Below, in pieces: positions 9,422-17,803 of a stretch of 64,000 nt of DNA (the stretch's first letter is position 1; every line of letters begins with the position of its first letter). Origin of the DNA: JAGIBJ01 sp032119595 (GTDB taxonomy: Bacteria > Actinomycetota > Thermoleophilia > Solirubrobacterales > Solirubrobacteraceae). The notes beneath the pieces were generated by a model. It worked only from the letters and a program-made list of their open reading frames with translations, was not told the origin of the DNA and searched no databases. The stretch spans positions 1 to 64,000 of the forward strand of contig JAUMBQ010000007.1 in NCBI GenBank assembly GCA_032119595.1, written 5' to 3'. Position numbers and translations under genes: made by a program.

Positions 9422-10352
9422 GGCCGATACAGGGTACAGAAACCGGACGGGCTTTGAGCTTCGCCCTGCGCTCCCCTCCGACGCGCCGGCCATGGCGGCC
9501 CTCAGCCTGGAGGTCTTCGGCCCCGGCGTGGACCGCAGTCCGCAGATCGTGCGCGCCCGCGCCGAGCACCTCTTGGCCGGTGCCGATCCGAGCAGCGCCG
9601 TGGCGGAAACCGCGAACGGGACGCTCATCGGCCACGCCCTCACCCGACGCATCGGGCCGATCGTGCTGCTCGCCTGGGCCGTCGTCCGCGAAGCCGAACA
9701 GGGCCGCGGCGTGATGCGCGCGCTGCTCGCCGAGTTCCCAGCCGCCGAACCCGGAGTCCAGCGGGTGATCCTCTCGTCGACCGATCCGAAGGCGATGCGC
9801 CGCTACGCCGCCCTGGGGCTCCGCCTCCACCCCACCGTGTCGGCCGGAGGCATCCTGCGCCCAGGCGCAGTGGAAATGCCGTCAGCCAGCGATGCCGAGG
9901 CCGGGGACGCGTCCGCCGTGCCGACCAGCGGTTCGGTGGCAACAAGCCCCCGCCGCCGGGACATCGTCGAGTGCTCGCCGCTCGACGCGGCACCGATCCT
10001 CGACGCGCTCGCGTTCGAGGTACGGGGCGCGCCCTATGGGCGCGACATCGCGCTCCTGGAGTCCCAGGGTGACCGCGTTCACCTCGCCGGCGACGACGCC
10101 GCTGTCGTCCGAAACGGCGGCGTCATCCGCCTCGCCGTCGCCCGCGACGAGCACTCCGCGTCGCTCGCGCTCCGCGCCGCACTCGCCTCGGCTCCGCCAG
10201 GCGCCACCATCCACCTCAACCAGCTCCGGGCCGGCATGGACTGGGCGGTCCGCGTCGCGAGCGACGCCGGCCTCGCCCTGAGCCCTGAGGGCCCAGTCTT
10301 CAGCGACCAGCCCCTCTCACCCCTGCATCTCCCCCAAGGCTCACTCTGCTGA
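9420..10352 (+). CDS. GNAT N-acetyltransferase, YitH-like two-domain
   Basis: A protein of about 310 residues. The N-terminal half is a GNAT fold: FELRPALPSDAPAMAALS, then the acetyl-CoA loop VREAEQGRGVMRALL, then RRYAALGLRL. The C-terminal half (VRGAPYGRDIALLESQGD and on) resembles the second domain of YitH-like acetyltransferases (Acetyltransf_18). The substrate is unknown. The ATG at 9420 is the only start that retains the complete first strand. It overlaps the rpmF start codon on the other strand. The gene sits between yceD and rpmF, normally neighbours, in the opposite orientation, suggesting an insertion. Confidence 0.75.
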   Translation: MADTGYRNRTGFELRPALPSDAPAMAALSLEVFGPGVDRSPQIVRARAEHLLAGADPSSAVAETANGTLIGHALTRRIGPIVLLAWAVVREAEQGRGVMRALLAEFPAAEPGVQRVILSSTDPKAMRRYAALGLRLHPTVSAGGILRPGAVEMPSASDAEAGDASAVPTSGSVATSPRRRDIVECSPLDAAPILDALAFEVRGAPYGRDIALLESQGDRVHLAGDDAAVVRNGGVIRLAVARDEHSASLALRAALASAPPGATIHLNQLRAGMDWAVRVASDAGLALSPEGPVFSDQPLSPLHLPQGSLC

Positions 10353-10360
10353 CCGCATCG

Positions 10361-10422
10361 GCGCCTCAAAGTTGGGTTGGAATCGGCTGGCATGACCAGC
10401 CGAAAACAACCCAGTTTCCGCG
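10361..10422. repeat. intergenic hairpin repeat, family A copy 1
   Basis: A 62-bp near-palindrome starting GCGCCTCAAAGTTGGG and ending CAGTTTCCGCG. The inner stem is CGGCTGG (10384-10390) with CCAGCCG (10396-10402) around the loop CATGA; the outer arms are TTGGGTTG and CAACCCA. It lies between the convergent GNAT and yceD genes, so it could act as a bidirectional terminator. Confidence 0.85.
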
Positions 10423-10431
10423 GCCGACGGC

Positions 10432-10493
10432 GCGCCTCAAAGTTGGGTTGGAATCGGCTGGCATGACCAGCCCAAAACAACCCAGTTTCCGCG
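10432..10493. repeat. intergenic hairpin repeat, family A copy 2
   Basis: A second copy of the 62-bp element, in the same orientation, 71 bp after the first. It differs at one visible position (CCAGCCC for CCAGCCG), which breaks one inner stem pair. It ends four bases from the yceD stop codon. Confidence 0.85.
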
Positions 10494-10496
10494 CGG

Positions 10497-11063
10497 CTAG
10501 TTCTCGCTCGATGGCTCGTCGAGCCTCAGCTCGGCGAGCTTGGCCCAGCGCGGGTCCGCGACGTGTTCGGTCGACGGCGGCGGAGCACCGAGGTCGATCA
10601 GGGTGCGCTTGCAGAGTTCGCAGCGGTCGTCGTCCTCGTTGACGGGCGGCGCCATCGTGGCGGGCAGCTCGAGGACGAGCGTGTCGCGAAGCCAATCGGC
10701 AAGCGCGAGGATGTCGCCATCGACATAGGGACTCACGAGGTCGTCCGGGCCGCCGACGGCGTCCTCAGGCTCATCCTCGTCGGCGGGACGGTCGATCTCG
10801 CGGATGTCGATCGTGCGATCCAGCGTGATCTGATCCAAGCACCGCAGGCACGTGCCCGACACACCGGCATCGGCGCGGAGACGGAGGCTGTAGCCGCCGC
10901 CGATCATGCGGGCGACGTCGAGGACCACCGGCACTTCACCGACGGTGTATTCCTCACTGCCGATCTTGATCGGTTCGACGGCAACGGTTAGCTCGGCGCG
11001 CGTGCCCTCACCCGTGGAGAGATGCAGCGCCCCGAGCTCAAAACGGCCTGGGACTTCTTCCAT
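10497..11063 (-). CDS. YceD/DUF177 family protein
   Basis: A 188-residue protein of the DUF177 (YceD) family, linked in other bacteria to 23S rRNA and L32 accumulation. The family core is visible: VSGTCLRCLDQITLDRTIDI in the middle, then an acidic segment (DEDEPEDAVGG). The C-terminus has RCELCKRTLIDLGAPP, so two CxxC pairs could bind zinc. yceD normally lies directly upstream of rpmF; here the GNAT gene and two repeats lie between them. The fatty acyl-CoA synthetase stops 10 bp upstream on the same strand, so yceD may be read from that promoter. Confidence 0.88.
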   Translation of the reverse strand: MEEVPGRFELGALHLSTGEGTRAELTVAVEPIKIGSEEYTVGEVPVVLDVARMIGGGYSLRLRADAGVSGTCLRCLDQITLDRTIDIREIDRPADEDEPEDAVGGPDDLVSPYVDGDILALADWLRDTLVLELPATMAPPVNEDDDRCELCKRTLIDLGAPPPSTEHVADPRWAKLAELRLDEPSSEN

Positions 11064-11073
11064 TGGAGAGACG

Positions 11074-12690
11074 CTACTCGGTGCCGAGTTCGCGCTTGAG
11101 CACCTTGCCGGTCGCGTTGCGCGGCAGGGCCTCCAGGAACACGATCTCGCGCGGGACCTTGTAGCCAGCGAGATGCGCCTTCACGTAGTCCTTGACGCCC
11201 TGCGCGTCGATCGACTCTCCGGCACGCAGCACGACGAACGCTTTCAGCGTCTGGCCCCAGCGCTCGTCGGCGACGCCGATGACCGACGCCTCTTCGATCG
11301 CAGCATGGTCAGCGAGGAGGTCCTCGATCTCACGCGGGAAGACGTTCTCGCCGCCCGTGATGATCATGTCGTCGTCGCGGCCGTCGATGAACAGGCGACC
11401 CTGCTCGTCGAGGTGACCGACGTCGCCACTGGAGAGGAGCCCGTTGATGCGCTCCTTGTCGGCGCCGCCGGTGTAGCCCTCGAACGAGAGCGCGCTGCGG
11501 ATGAAGATCCGGCCGACCTCGCCCTGGGGCACTTCGCGGCCGTGGTCGTCGAGGATCTTGAGGTCGGTCCAGCGGGTGGCGCGGCCGGCGGTGCCGGGCG
11601 CCTCGCGGAGGTCCTGCGGGGTCGCGATCGTCGCGATCGCAACCTCGGTGGAGCCGTAGAGGTTGTAGACGATGTCGCCGAAGAGATCCATCGCTCGGCC
11701 AGCGAGATCGCCGGGGAGCGCGGAGCCGGACACGGCGATGACTTTGAGCGACGAGAGGTCGTACCGGTTGATGACCTCCGGGCCGAGTTCGACGATGCGC
11801 TGGAGCATCACCGGAACCACAACGAGGTTCTCGCAGCGATAGCGCGCGATCCAGTCGAGCGTGCCTTCCGGATCGAACCGGCGACGGACGACGGCCGTGC
11901 CGCTGAGCGCCGTGCTAATGACCCAGTGCAGGAAGCCCCACGCGTGGAAGACCGGCGCGGCGATCATCCACGAGTCGCCGGAGCGATACGGGATCTTCTC
12001 GAACATCGCAGCGATCGGCTCGATCGTCTTCGGAGCCGGACGCTGCGCGCCCTTCGGCATGCCGGTGGTGCCGCTGGTGAGGATGATCTGGCGGCCGGTC
12101 TTGAGCGGCGGAACGTGATCGTCGTCCTTCGCGGCGCGGATCATTCCGTTGAGCGTCTCGTAGGGAGACTCGACGGTCTCGTCGTCGACCCACGACAGGA
12201 CGCGCGGTGCCGGCAGGCCGACGGCGTCGAAGAGGTCGTTGAACTCCTCGTCGTGCACGATGAGCTTGACGTTCTCGCGCTCGCAGACCGCCTGGATCTG
12301 CGGGCCGGCGAACATCGTGTTGAGCAGCAGGACGTGCGCGCCGAGCTTGGCGAGCGCGACCGTAGCTTCGACGAAGCCGCGGTGATTGCGAGCCATGAGC
12401 GCGACGACATCGTCGGCACCGATGCCCTGCGCCGCCCAGTGATGGGCGACCGCGTTGGAGCGCTGGTGGATCTCGCGGTACGTGAGCTGACCGCGCTCAT
12501 CGATCACGCCGATCGAGCTCGGTGAACGGATCGCCGCAGCCGTGAACGCGCCGGCGGGGCTCGTGCCCCAGTCACCCAGCGCACGGATGGCGCGGACGCC
12601 TCGATCGGGCCGGCCGATCGTCGATGCGACCACGCCGGCGCGCGTCATGATGCGCGCCACATGGAACTTGTTGGACACCGTGCCGAGCAT
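11074..12690 (-). CDS. long-chain acyl-CoA synthetase (AMP-forming)
   Basis: An ANL-superfamily adenylating enzyme of 538 residues. The P-loop ILTSGTTGMPKGAQRP, the adenine motif YGSTEV, the hinge GRDDDMIITGGENVFPREIE and the C-terminal catalytic lysine region NATGKVLKREL are all present. Fatty acids are the likeliest substrate, since the N-terminus (TYREIHQRSNAVAHHWAAQG) resembles FadD-type enzymes. The ATG at 12690 (MLGTVSNKFHVARIM) is chosen. The frame extends to 12945, but those 85 residues look non-coding and would nearly reach the divergent gene at 12952. The specific acid is not readable. Confidence 0.9.
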   Translation of the reverse strand: MLGTVSNKFHVARIMTRAGVVASTIGRPDRGVRAIRALGDWGTSPAGAFTAAAIRSPSSIGVIDERGQLTYREIHQRSNAVAHHWAAQGIGADDVVALMARNHRGFVEATVALAKLGAHVLLLNTMFAGPQIQAVCERENVKLIVHDEEFNDLFDAVGLPAPRVLSWVDDETVESPYETLNGMIRAAKDDDHVPPLKTGRQIILTSGTTGMPKGAQRPAPKTIEPIAAMFEKIPYRSGDSWMIAAPVFHAWGFLHWVISTALSGTAVVRRRFDPEGTLDWIARYRCENLVVVPVMLQRIVELGPEVINRYDLSSLKVIAVSGSALPGDLAGRAMDLFGDIVYNLYGSTEVAIATIATPQDLREAPGTAGRATRWTDLKILDDHGREVPQGEVGRIFIRSALSFEGYTGGADKERINGLLSSGDVGHLDEQGRLFIDGRDDDMIITGGENVFPREIEDLLADHAAIEEASVIGVADERWGQTLKAFVVLRAGESIDAQGVKDYVKAHLAGYKVPREIVFLEALPRNATGKVLKRELGTE

Positions 12691-12951
12691 GGCGCGGAAG
12701 AATAGTGCTTCGTGAGTCCGCACGGCCTGCGCATGCCCTCCCGACTTGAGGGACTCCGCGCGCAGCACGCGGTTACCACGGCCAGCCGGGCGGATCGGCA
12801 CCGGTAAATCGGATTCTCCCGACGACACACCATCGGGTGCGGGGGCAGCACCGGACGATGGTCGGCGGTGCCACGATCGGACCCGCTCGGTGGCGTCGGG
12901 AGCCCCGAACGGAGGTCGACGCGGTTCGGTGCCCGGACGCACCATTCAGGC

Positions 12952-14310
12952 ATGAGACGAACCCTGCTCACGCTCACTGCGGCCCTGGCCGCCTCCGGGG
13001 CAACCCCGGCCGCCGCATCGGCAGCCACGCTGGCGCTCGACGGCGACACGTACGTGCTCACCGGCGACCCCGGACGCAACCAGTTCTCGACCCGAGCCGA
13101 CGACAACGGCCTCCTCCAGATCCACGGCGGAAATCTTGGCGCGAATCTCCCCGCGGGCTGCTCGCAGGACGCGTGGGACAACGACGCCCATTGCGCGCTG
13201 ACGGCCGGCGGCCTGCGCATCGACGCCGGCGCTGGCAACGACGAGATCTTGATCGAACTCACCACGCCGCCAGCAATGCGAGTCACTGCGCTCGGGGGCG
13301 ACGGCGACGACGTCCTGAAGGGCTACGACGGCGACTCCACGCTCGACGGCGGCACTGGCAACGATCAGGTCAGTGGCGGCCGCGGAGCCGACATCGTGCT
13401 TGGCGGTGAGGGTGACGACCTGGTCGTCGGCGACGGCTACGTGACCGCTTCGCCTGACGTGATCGACGGTGGCCCTGGCCTCGACACCTCGCAGGGTGAC
13501 TGGACCGACACGACGGTGAGCAGCGCGACCCCGCCGGTGGCGGTCAGCCTTGACGGTGTGGCCGACGACGGACGGGCCGGTGAGGGCGACAACGTCACTG
13601 GCTTGGAGCGCATCAAGATGAACAGCGCGGCGACGCTCATCGCGGGCCCCGGCCCCGTCGATTTCGAGATTCCCAGCAACGCCGGGACGGTCAAGGTCAA
13701 GCTCGTCGGTAGCGCGTCACCGGATCGCCTGAAGGCCGCGCACGGGCACGACGAGGTCGACGGTGGCGGTGGCGACGACGACCTCGAGGGCGGGTACGGG
13801 AACGACACCATCACCGGTGGCGCCGGGCGCGACACCATCAATGCGGACGCCAGCGGCGGGTGCGACTTCGTGGTCTGCAATGCACCGGTCGGGAACGACA
13901 CGATCCTCGCTCGCGACGGTGAGGCCGACTCGATCGACTGTGGGGTCGGAACCGACCGCGCGGTCGTCGACGCGGTCGACACACTCAGCAACTGCGAGAC
14001 CGTCGAGTCCAGCGGCGGGACCCCGCCCGGCGGCACGCCTCCCGGTGGTGGCAGCACACCGCCTGGCGGAGGCAACGACGGGCGGCCGGCTCCCGGCTCG
14101 CGGCCCTGCAAGGTGCCGAAGGTCAAAGCTCGCGCCAAGCTCAGCAGCACCCGCGCGACGCTCCGCGCCGCTGGCTGCAAGGTGCGTGTGGTCAAGGTCA
14201 CGTCCAAGTCGGTCCCGAAGGACCGCGTGGTGCGCCTTTCTCATCGGCGCGGCAAGACCGTCGCGGCCGGCAAGTCGGTCACGGTGTACGTCTCGAAGGG
14301 CCGTCGATGA
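12952..14310 (+). CDS. secreted RTX calcium-binding repeat protein with C-terminal PASTA-like domain
   Basis: About 452 residues. Residues 1-23 form a signal peptide (MRRTLLTLTAALAAS, then ATPAAASA). Between about 110 and 330 are nonapeptide-type repeats such as GGDGDDVLKG, GGTGNDQVSG and GGRGADIVLG, the calcium-binding parallel beta-roll of RTX proteins. A low-complexity linker of repeated GGTPPGG units follows. The last 65 residues (AGCKVRVVKVTSKSVP to GKSVTVYVSKG) resemble a PASTA domain, the cell-wall-binding module. It is probably exported and attached to the envelope. Its TGA overlaps the next ATG, so the two are cotranslated. No enzymatic domain is seen. Confidence 0.8.
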   Translation: MRRTLLTLTAALAASGATPAAASAATLALDGDTYVLTGDPGRNQFSTRADDNGLLQIHGGNLGANLPAGCSQDAWDNDAHCALTAGGLRIDAGAGNDEILIELTTPPAMRVTALGGDGDDVLKGYDGDSTLDGGTGNDQVSGGRGADIVLGGEGDDLVVGDGYVTASPDVIDGGPGLDTSQGDWTDTTVSSATPPVAVSLDGVADDGRAGEGDNVTGLERIKMNSAATLIAGPGPVDFEIPSNAGTVKVKLVGSASPDRLKAAHGHDEVDGGGGDDDLEGGYGNDTITGGAGRDTINADASGGCDFVVCNAPVGNDTILARDGEADSIDCGVGTDRAVVDAVDTLSNCETVESSGGTPPGGTPPGGGSTPPGGGNDGRPAPGSRPCKVPKVKARAKLSSTRATLRAAGCKVRVVKVTSKSVPKDRVVRLSHRRGKTVAAGKSVTVYVSKGRR

Positions 14311-15662
14311 GTCTGCGTCGTTGCATCGTCACCGGGCTCGCGCTCGCCGCCACCTGCGTTGCCGTCCCGAACCCGGCGCACGCTGCGTCCGGCAGCGGAA
14401 CGATCACCTACACCCTCGACGGCAACGTGTGGATCACTACGCCCGACGGCCAGGTCAAGCGCCAACTCACCAAGGACGGTGCCGCGAAGCCATGGATCCA
14501 GCCCGCGATGGCGCCGGATGGGTCGGTGTTCGCGATCCAGGGCCCCGAGATCGTGCACCTCGCGCCCGACGGCGCTGTGCTCAGCCGCGTCACGCCGACT
14601 CCCCTGCGCGGGCCCGGCGGCGTCGAGCGGTCGGGGGTCCACCCCGAGTGGGTGGCGCCGTCGCCCGGCGGCACCAAACTCGCGTGGGGATCGGACTGGT
14701 ACGCCTGCTCCGACGAGGACCCCGAGTGCAAGTTCTCCAGCATCTCGGGCGTGATGGACGTCGATCGACCGACCGCCGTCGATAAGTACGGGCAAGCGCC
14801 GAGCTTCCGGCATGCGTCGTGGATCACCGACACGCGGCTGATCGGCACGGAGAACTCGACCGGATTCTGGGCAAATCTGTGGGACCTCGGGAGCGCGCCG
14901 ACGCGCTGGTTTGACTCTTACGACCATCTCGGGCTCGTCTGGGACATCTGGGAGCCCGATGTCGCGCCGAACCGCAAGCTCGTCGCGATGACGTTGCTTC
15001 GGCCGAACCAGCGTGGCCTGATTGCCATCTCCCGGAGCGCGACCGACCTGGCGTCCGGGACGCCCGGGATGCCGACGGCGCTCTGCGGCATCTCCGAGAC
15101 GCTGCGAGCCGACGCCTCACCGAGCTGGTCGCCCGACGGGCTCGAACTCGCGTACGCCGACCCGAAGGGCGTGCAGGTGAACACCTGGCCTCGCGAGATC
15201 GCGACCGAACAGGACTGCGTCACGCCGGAGCCGCGGACGATCACTCCGGCGGGAGCACGGTCGCCCGACTGGGGCGCCGCGGAACCGCTCCGTCAGACGC
15301 CCGTGCCCACGCCCACCCCATCGCCCACACCGCCTCCTGGCGGGACGCCGCCCGGGGGGGCGCCTCCCGGCGGCACGCCTCCCGGGGGTACACCGCCCGG
15401 CGGTGGGTCGCCCCCCGGAGGAGGCAACACGCCGCCTGGCGGCGACGCGACCCCGCCGGCGAAGTGCGTCGTGCCGAAGACCAAGGCCGGAGCGAGCTTG
15501 AAGAAGACGCAGGCCAGTCTGGCCGGCTGCAGGGTGAAGCTCGTCCGCGCTGCTTCACGGACCGTGAAGAAGGGCCGCGTGATCCGGCTGTCCCGCAAGG
15601 CCACGACGTCGCTCCCCGCAGGCGCCAAGGTCACGATCTACGTCTCACGCGGGCGCCGCTGA
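14307..15662 (+). CDS. secreted TolB-like beta-propeller protein with C-terminal PASTA-like domain
   Basis: 451 residues with a signal peptide (LRRCIVTGLALAATCVAVPN, cleavage near AHAA). Propeller-type repeats follow, in which YTLDGNVWITTPDG, PAMAPDGSVFAIQG and PSWSPDGLELAYADP match the PD40/TolB blade pattern. A linker of GGTPPGG and GGAPPGG units leads to about 65 residues homologous to the PASTA-like tail of the upstream protein (AGCRVKL-type, ending KVTIYVSRGRR). The start overlaps the upstream stop (ATGA). The two proteins share architecture but differ in the sensor part, suggesting partners in the envelope. Function is unknown. Confidence 0.75.
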   Translation: MSLRRCIVTGLALAATCVAVPNPAHAASGSGTITYTLDGNVWITTPDGQVKRQLTKDGAAKPWIQPAMAPDGSVFAIQGPEIVHLAPDGAVLSRVTPTPLRGPGGVERSGVHPEWVAPSPGGTKLAWGSDWYACSDEDPECKFSSISGVMDVDRPTAVDKYGQAPSFRHASWITDTRLIGTENSTGFWANLWDLGSAPTRWFDSYDHLGLVWDIWEPDVAPNRKLVAMTLLRPNQRGLIAISRSATDLASGTPGMPTALCGISETLRADASPSWSPDGLELAYADPKGVQVNTWPREIATEQDCVTPEPRTITPAGARSPDWGAAEPLRQTPVPTPTPSPTPPPGGTPPGGAPPGGTPPGGTPPGGGSPPGGGNTPPGGDATPPAKCVVPKTKAGASLKKTQASLAGCRVKLVRAASRTVKKGRVIRLSRKATTSLPAGAKVTIYVSRGRR

Positions 15663-15707
15663 ACGGCCGCCACCGGGACCGAGCTGCTGGCCAGGCCGAC
15701 CTGCGAG

Positions 15708-16739
15708 TCAGGCCGCCGGCAGCTCGAGATCCGGCGGGACGGTGCCATCGTCCACGAGCGCCGTGATGTCGGCGGCACGACGCGACAGCAACGAGACGTG
15801 CCGCTGCCCGACGCTCGTCTTCTCGACCAGGAGCCCGGCGTCGAGCAGGGCGTCGACGACCTTGCCGGCCAGTTCCCGGTCGCGCGCCTCGAAGCCGCGC
15901 GTGAGATGCGTGACCTCCGTGTGGTACCCAGCGCCGGTGCCGCCGGACCACTTGCGTTTGCCCATCAGCATCTGCAGCATGCGCCGCGCGATGCGCCGCG
16001 CCGGATCGGGATCCTCGTGCGGGCGGTGCCCGGCGACGGCCGCGCCGAGCGTGGCGTCGAGGAGCACGCGATAAGCGGACGCTGCGTCGGTCAGGGATGC
16101 GACCGCAGCCGCCGGTTCCACTCCGGCCCGAACCAGCACCTCGATGACATCGAGTGGATGGCGGTGGCCGTTGGCCTCGTCGAACTCGAGTCCGGTCAGC
16201 ACGATCCGCGCAGCGCCGGCAGGCAACCCGACGCCAACCGTCCGCAGCCGATCTGCCGATGCGAGCTGCTCGTCGAAGCCGAGCGCTGCAAGTTCGGCAT
16301 CGGCAGCGTCCGGGCCAGACGACCGCGGCCAAGACACCGCGATGACGAGCGCGCCTTCCCACGCGCCGTACTGGGCAACCAGCCCGCTTCGCCCGGGGAC
16401 CACCGGTCGCTGGTCAGCCATCAGCAGGAGCGACTCGAGCGCCGCCGCCACGATGAGCAGCGGTCGACTCTGTCCGTCGAGTAGGCCTGCGTCGTTTCGC
16501 AGCCGAGCGGGAACGGGGATGACGGCGGCAAGCTGGCCGGAAGCGGCCGCGAACGGCACCACGAGTGGGCGGTCGTACCCGGCGCGTGGCAGGCCAACCT
16601 GGCCGAGCCCGCGGGCGAGTTCCTTCCGGAGCAGCGCCACGAGTTGTGACGCCGACGGGGGCGCGGCGGGGTCGGCGAACCCGCCGAGGTGCTCGATCAG
16701 CTCCACGACGGGATTTCGGGTCGGCGGTGCGGCGACCAT
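15708..16739 (-). CDS. conserved-looking hypothetical protein with winged-helix-like C-terminus
   Basis: 343 residues with no recognised family. The N-terminal part is alanine/leucine/valine-rich and looks like an alpha/beta domain without signal peptide or membrane span. The last 100 residues (RRIARRMLQMLMGKRKWSGG, then VTHLTRGFEARDRELAGKVVDALLDAGLLV) read like a basic helix followed by a winged helix, as in DNA- or protein-binding domains. It starts 21 bp after the SepIVA-like gene on the same strand, so it probably shares that operon. Strong codon bias and clear neighbours support a real gene; no function is proposed. Confidence 0.65.
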   Translation of the reverse strand: MVAAPPTRNPVVELIEHLGGFADPAAPPSASQLVALLRKELARGLGQVGLPRAGYDRPLVVPFAAASGQLAAVIPVPARLRNDAGLLDGQSRPLLIVAAALESLLLMADQRPVVPGRSGLVAQYGAWEGALVIAVSWPRSSGPDAADAELAALGFDEQLASADRLRTVGVGLPAGAARIVLTGLEFDEANGHRHPLDVIEVLVRAGVEPAAAVASLTDAASAYRVLLDATLGAAVAGHRPHEDPDPARRIARRMLQMLMGKRKWSGGTGAGYHTEVTHLTRGFEARDRELAGKVVDALLDAGLLVEKTSVGQRHVSLLSRRAADITALVDDGTVPPDLELPAA

Positions 16740-16760
16740 GCCGCAACCGCCGTCACCGGA

Positions 16761-17225
16761 TCAGACGGTGTCGCGGATCTCGTCGCGGCCCTGCAGCTTG
16801 TCGCGGCCGCGCTGGACGGCCCCGATGAACTTCTGCAGGTTGACTTCGAGGGTCGAGAGGATCTCGTCCGCGTAGTCCTCGGCGCCGAGGCGAATCTCGC
16901 GCTCGCGAGCGCGCGCCTCTTCGACGATGTCTTCAGCCAGGCGCTCGGCCTGCTTGACGACCTCTTCCTGGGAGACGAGCTGCGCCTGCTTGTCCTTGGC
17001 CTCAGCGACGATGCGTTCCGCTTCGCGCTTGGCTTCGGCGAGCATCTCCTGACGCTCTTTGACGATCCAGCGCGCCTGCTTGATCTCTTCCGGGATCGTC
17101 GCGCGCATCTGATCGAGGAGGTCGTACATCTCCTCCTTGTTGACGCGCACGTCGCCCGTCATGAGCACGCCACGTGCATCGTGGATGACGTCGTCGAGTT
17201 TTTCGATGAGGACGAGTACGTCCAT
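16761..17225 (-). CDS. SepIVA/DivIVA-like coiled-coil protein
   Basis: 154 residues, almost entirely charged coiled coil (IVKERQEMLAEAKREAERIV, KQAERLAEDIVEEARARERE), with a short N-terminal region MDVLVLIEKLDDVIHDARGV. This resembles the actinobacterial family that includes mycobacterial SepIVA, a septum/polar growth factor related to DivIVA. In that phylum such genes often lie near rnc, coaD and rsmD. Here coaD lies 57 bp upstream. An F-type ATPase b-subunit-like sequence is the main alternative, but there is no membrane helix. A role in division or cell-pole organisation is inferred from family resemblance only. Confidence 0.6.
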   Translation of the reverse strand: MDVLVLIEKLDDVIHDARGVLMTGDVRVNKEEMYDLLDQMRATIPEEIKQARWIVKERQEMLAEAKREAERIVAEAKDKQAQLVSQEEVVKQAERLAEDIVEEARAREREIRLGAEDYADEILSTLEVNLQKFIGAVQRGRDKLQGRDEIRDTV

Positions 17226-17282
17226 GCTGCTCCTAGATCCGCCCGAGGATGGACGAAGGCACCAAAGCGAAGTTCACAAGCG

Positions 17283-17789
17283 TCATGTTCGCGGCTGACC
17301 GAGTTCTTCCTGCAATCGCTGTGCCACACGTGGCGCAACAAGTCCGTCCACGTTACCGCCGAAGGCGGAGAGCTCCTTCACGCCGCTCGACGAAAGGAAC
17401 GAATACTTGGGGCTGGCCATGAGATAGAAGGTGTCGATCTCGGGCGCGACGTGCCGATTCATCTGGAACATCTCGAGCTCGTACTCGAAGTCCGAGATGG
17501 CCCGCAAGCCCTTCACGATCGCCTGCGCCTTGACCTCGCGAGCGAAGTCGACGATCAAGGTGCGGAAGGTCTGCACACTCACGTTTGGCAGGTCGGCGGT
17601 CGCCGCGTTGATGAAGTCCAGCCGCTCCTCGATCGTGAAGAGCGTGGTGCCCTTGCGATGCGGGCGGTGAACGACGGCAACGACGACTTCGTCGAACGTG
17701 CTCGCGGCGCGAGTGATGATGTCGAGATGGCCATTGGTGATCGGGTCGTACGTGCCCGGACACACGGCGATGCGAGGAGGAGGAGTCAT
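17283..17789 (-). CDS. coaD: phosphopantetheine adenylyltransferase
   Basis: 168 residues, the penultimate enzyme of coenzyme A synthesis, converting 4'-phosphopantetheine and ATP to dephospho-CoA. The nucleotidyltransferase motif CPGTYDPITNGHLDI carries the TxGH signature. KGLRAISDFEYELEMFQMNR binds the pantetheine and the ISSTxVKE-like motif appears as LSSSGVKEL. Length and start (ATG 17789) are standard. It follows rsmD by 14 bp, the common rsmD-coaD pairing. Confidence 0.97.
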   Translation of the reverse strand: MTPPPRIAVCPGTYDPITNGHLDIITRAASTFDEVVVAVVHRPHRKGTTLFTIEERLDFINAATADLPNVSVQTFRTLIVDFAREVKAQAIVKGLRAISDFEYELEMFQMNRHVAPEIDTFYLMASPKYSFLSSSGVKELSAFGGNVDGLVAPRVAQRLQEELGQPRT

Positions 17790-17803
17790 CGGTTCGCTAC
17801 AGC

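Noticed and set aside
10361..10493. CRISPR array
   Set aside because: Only two repeats, each itself a long palindrome, with a 9-bp gap and no cas genes.
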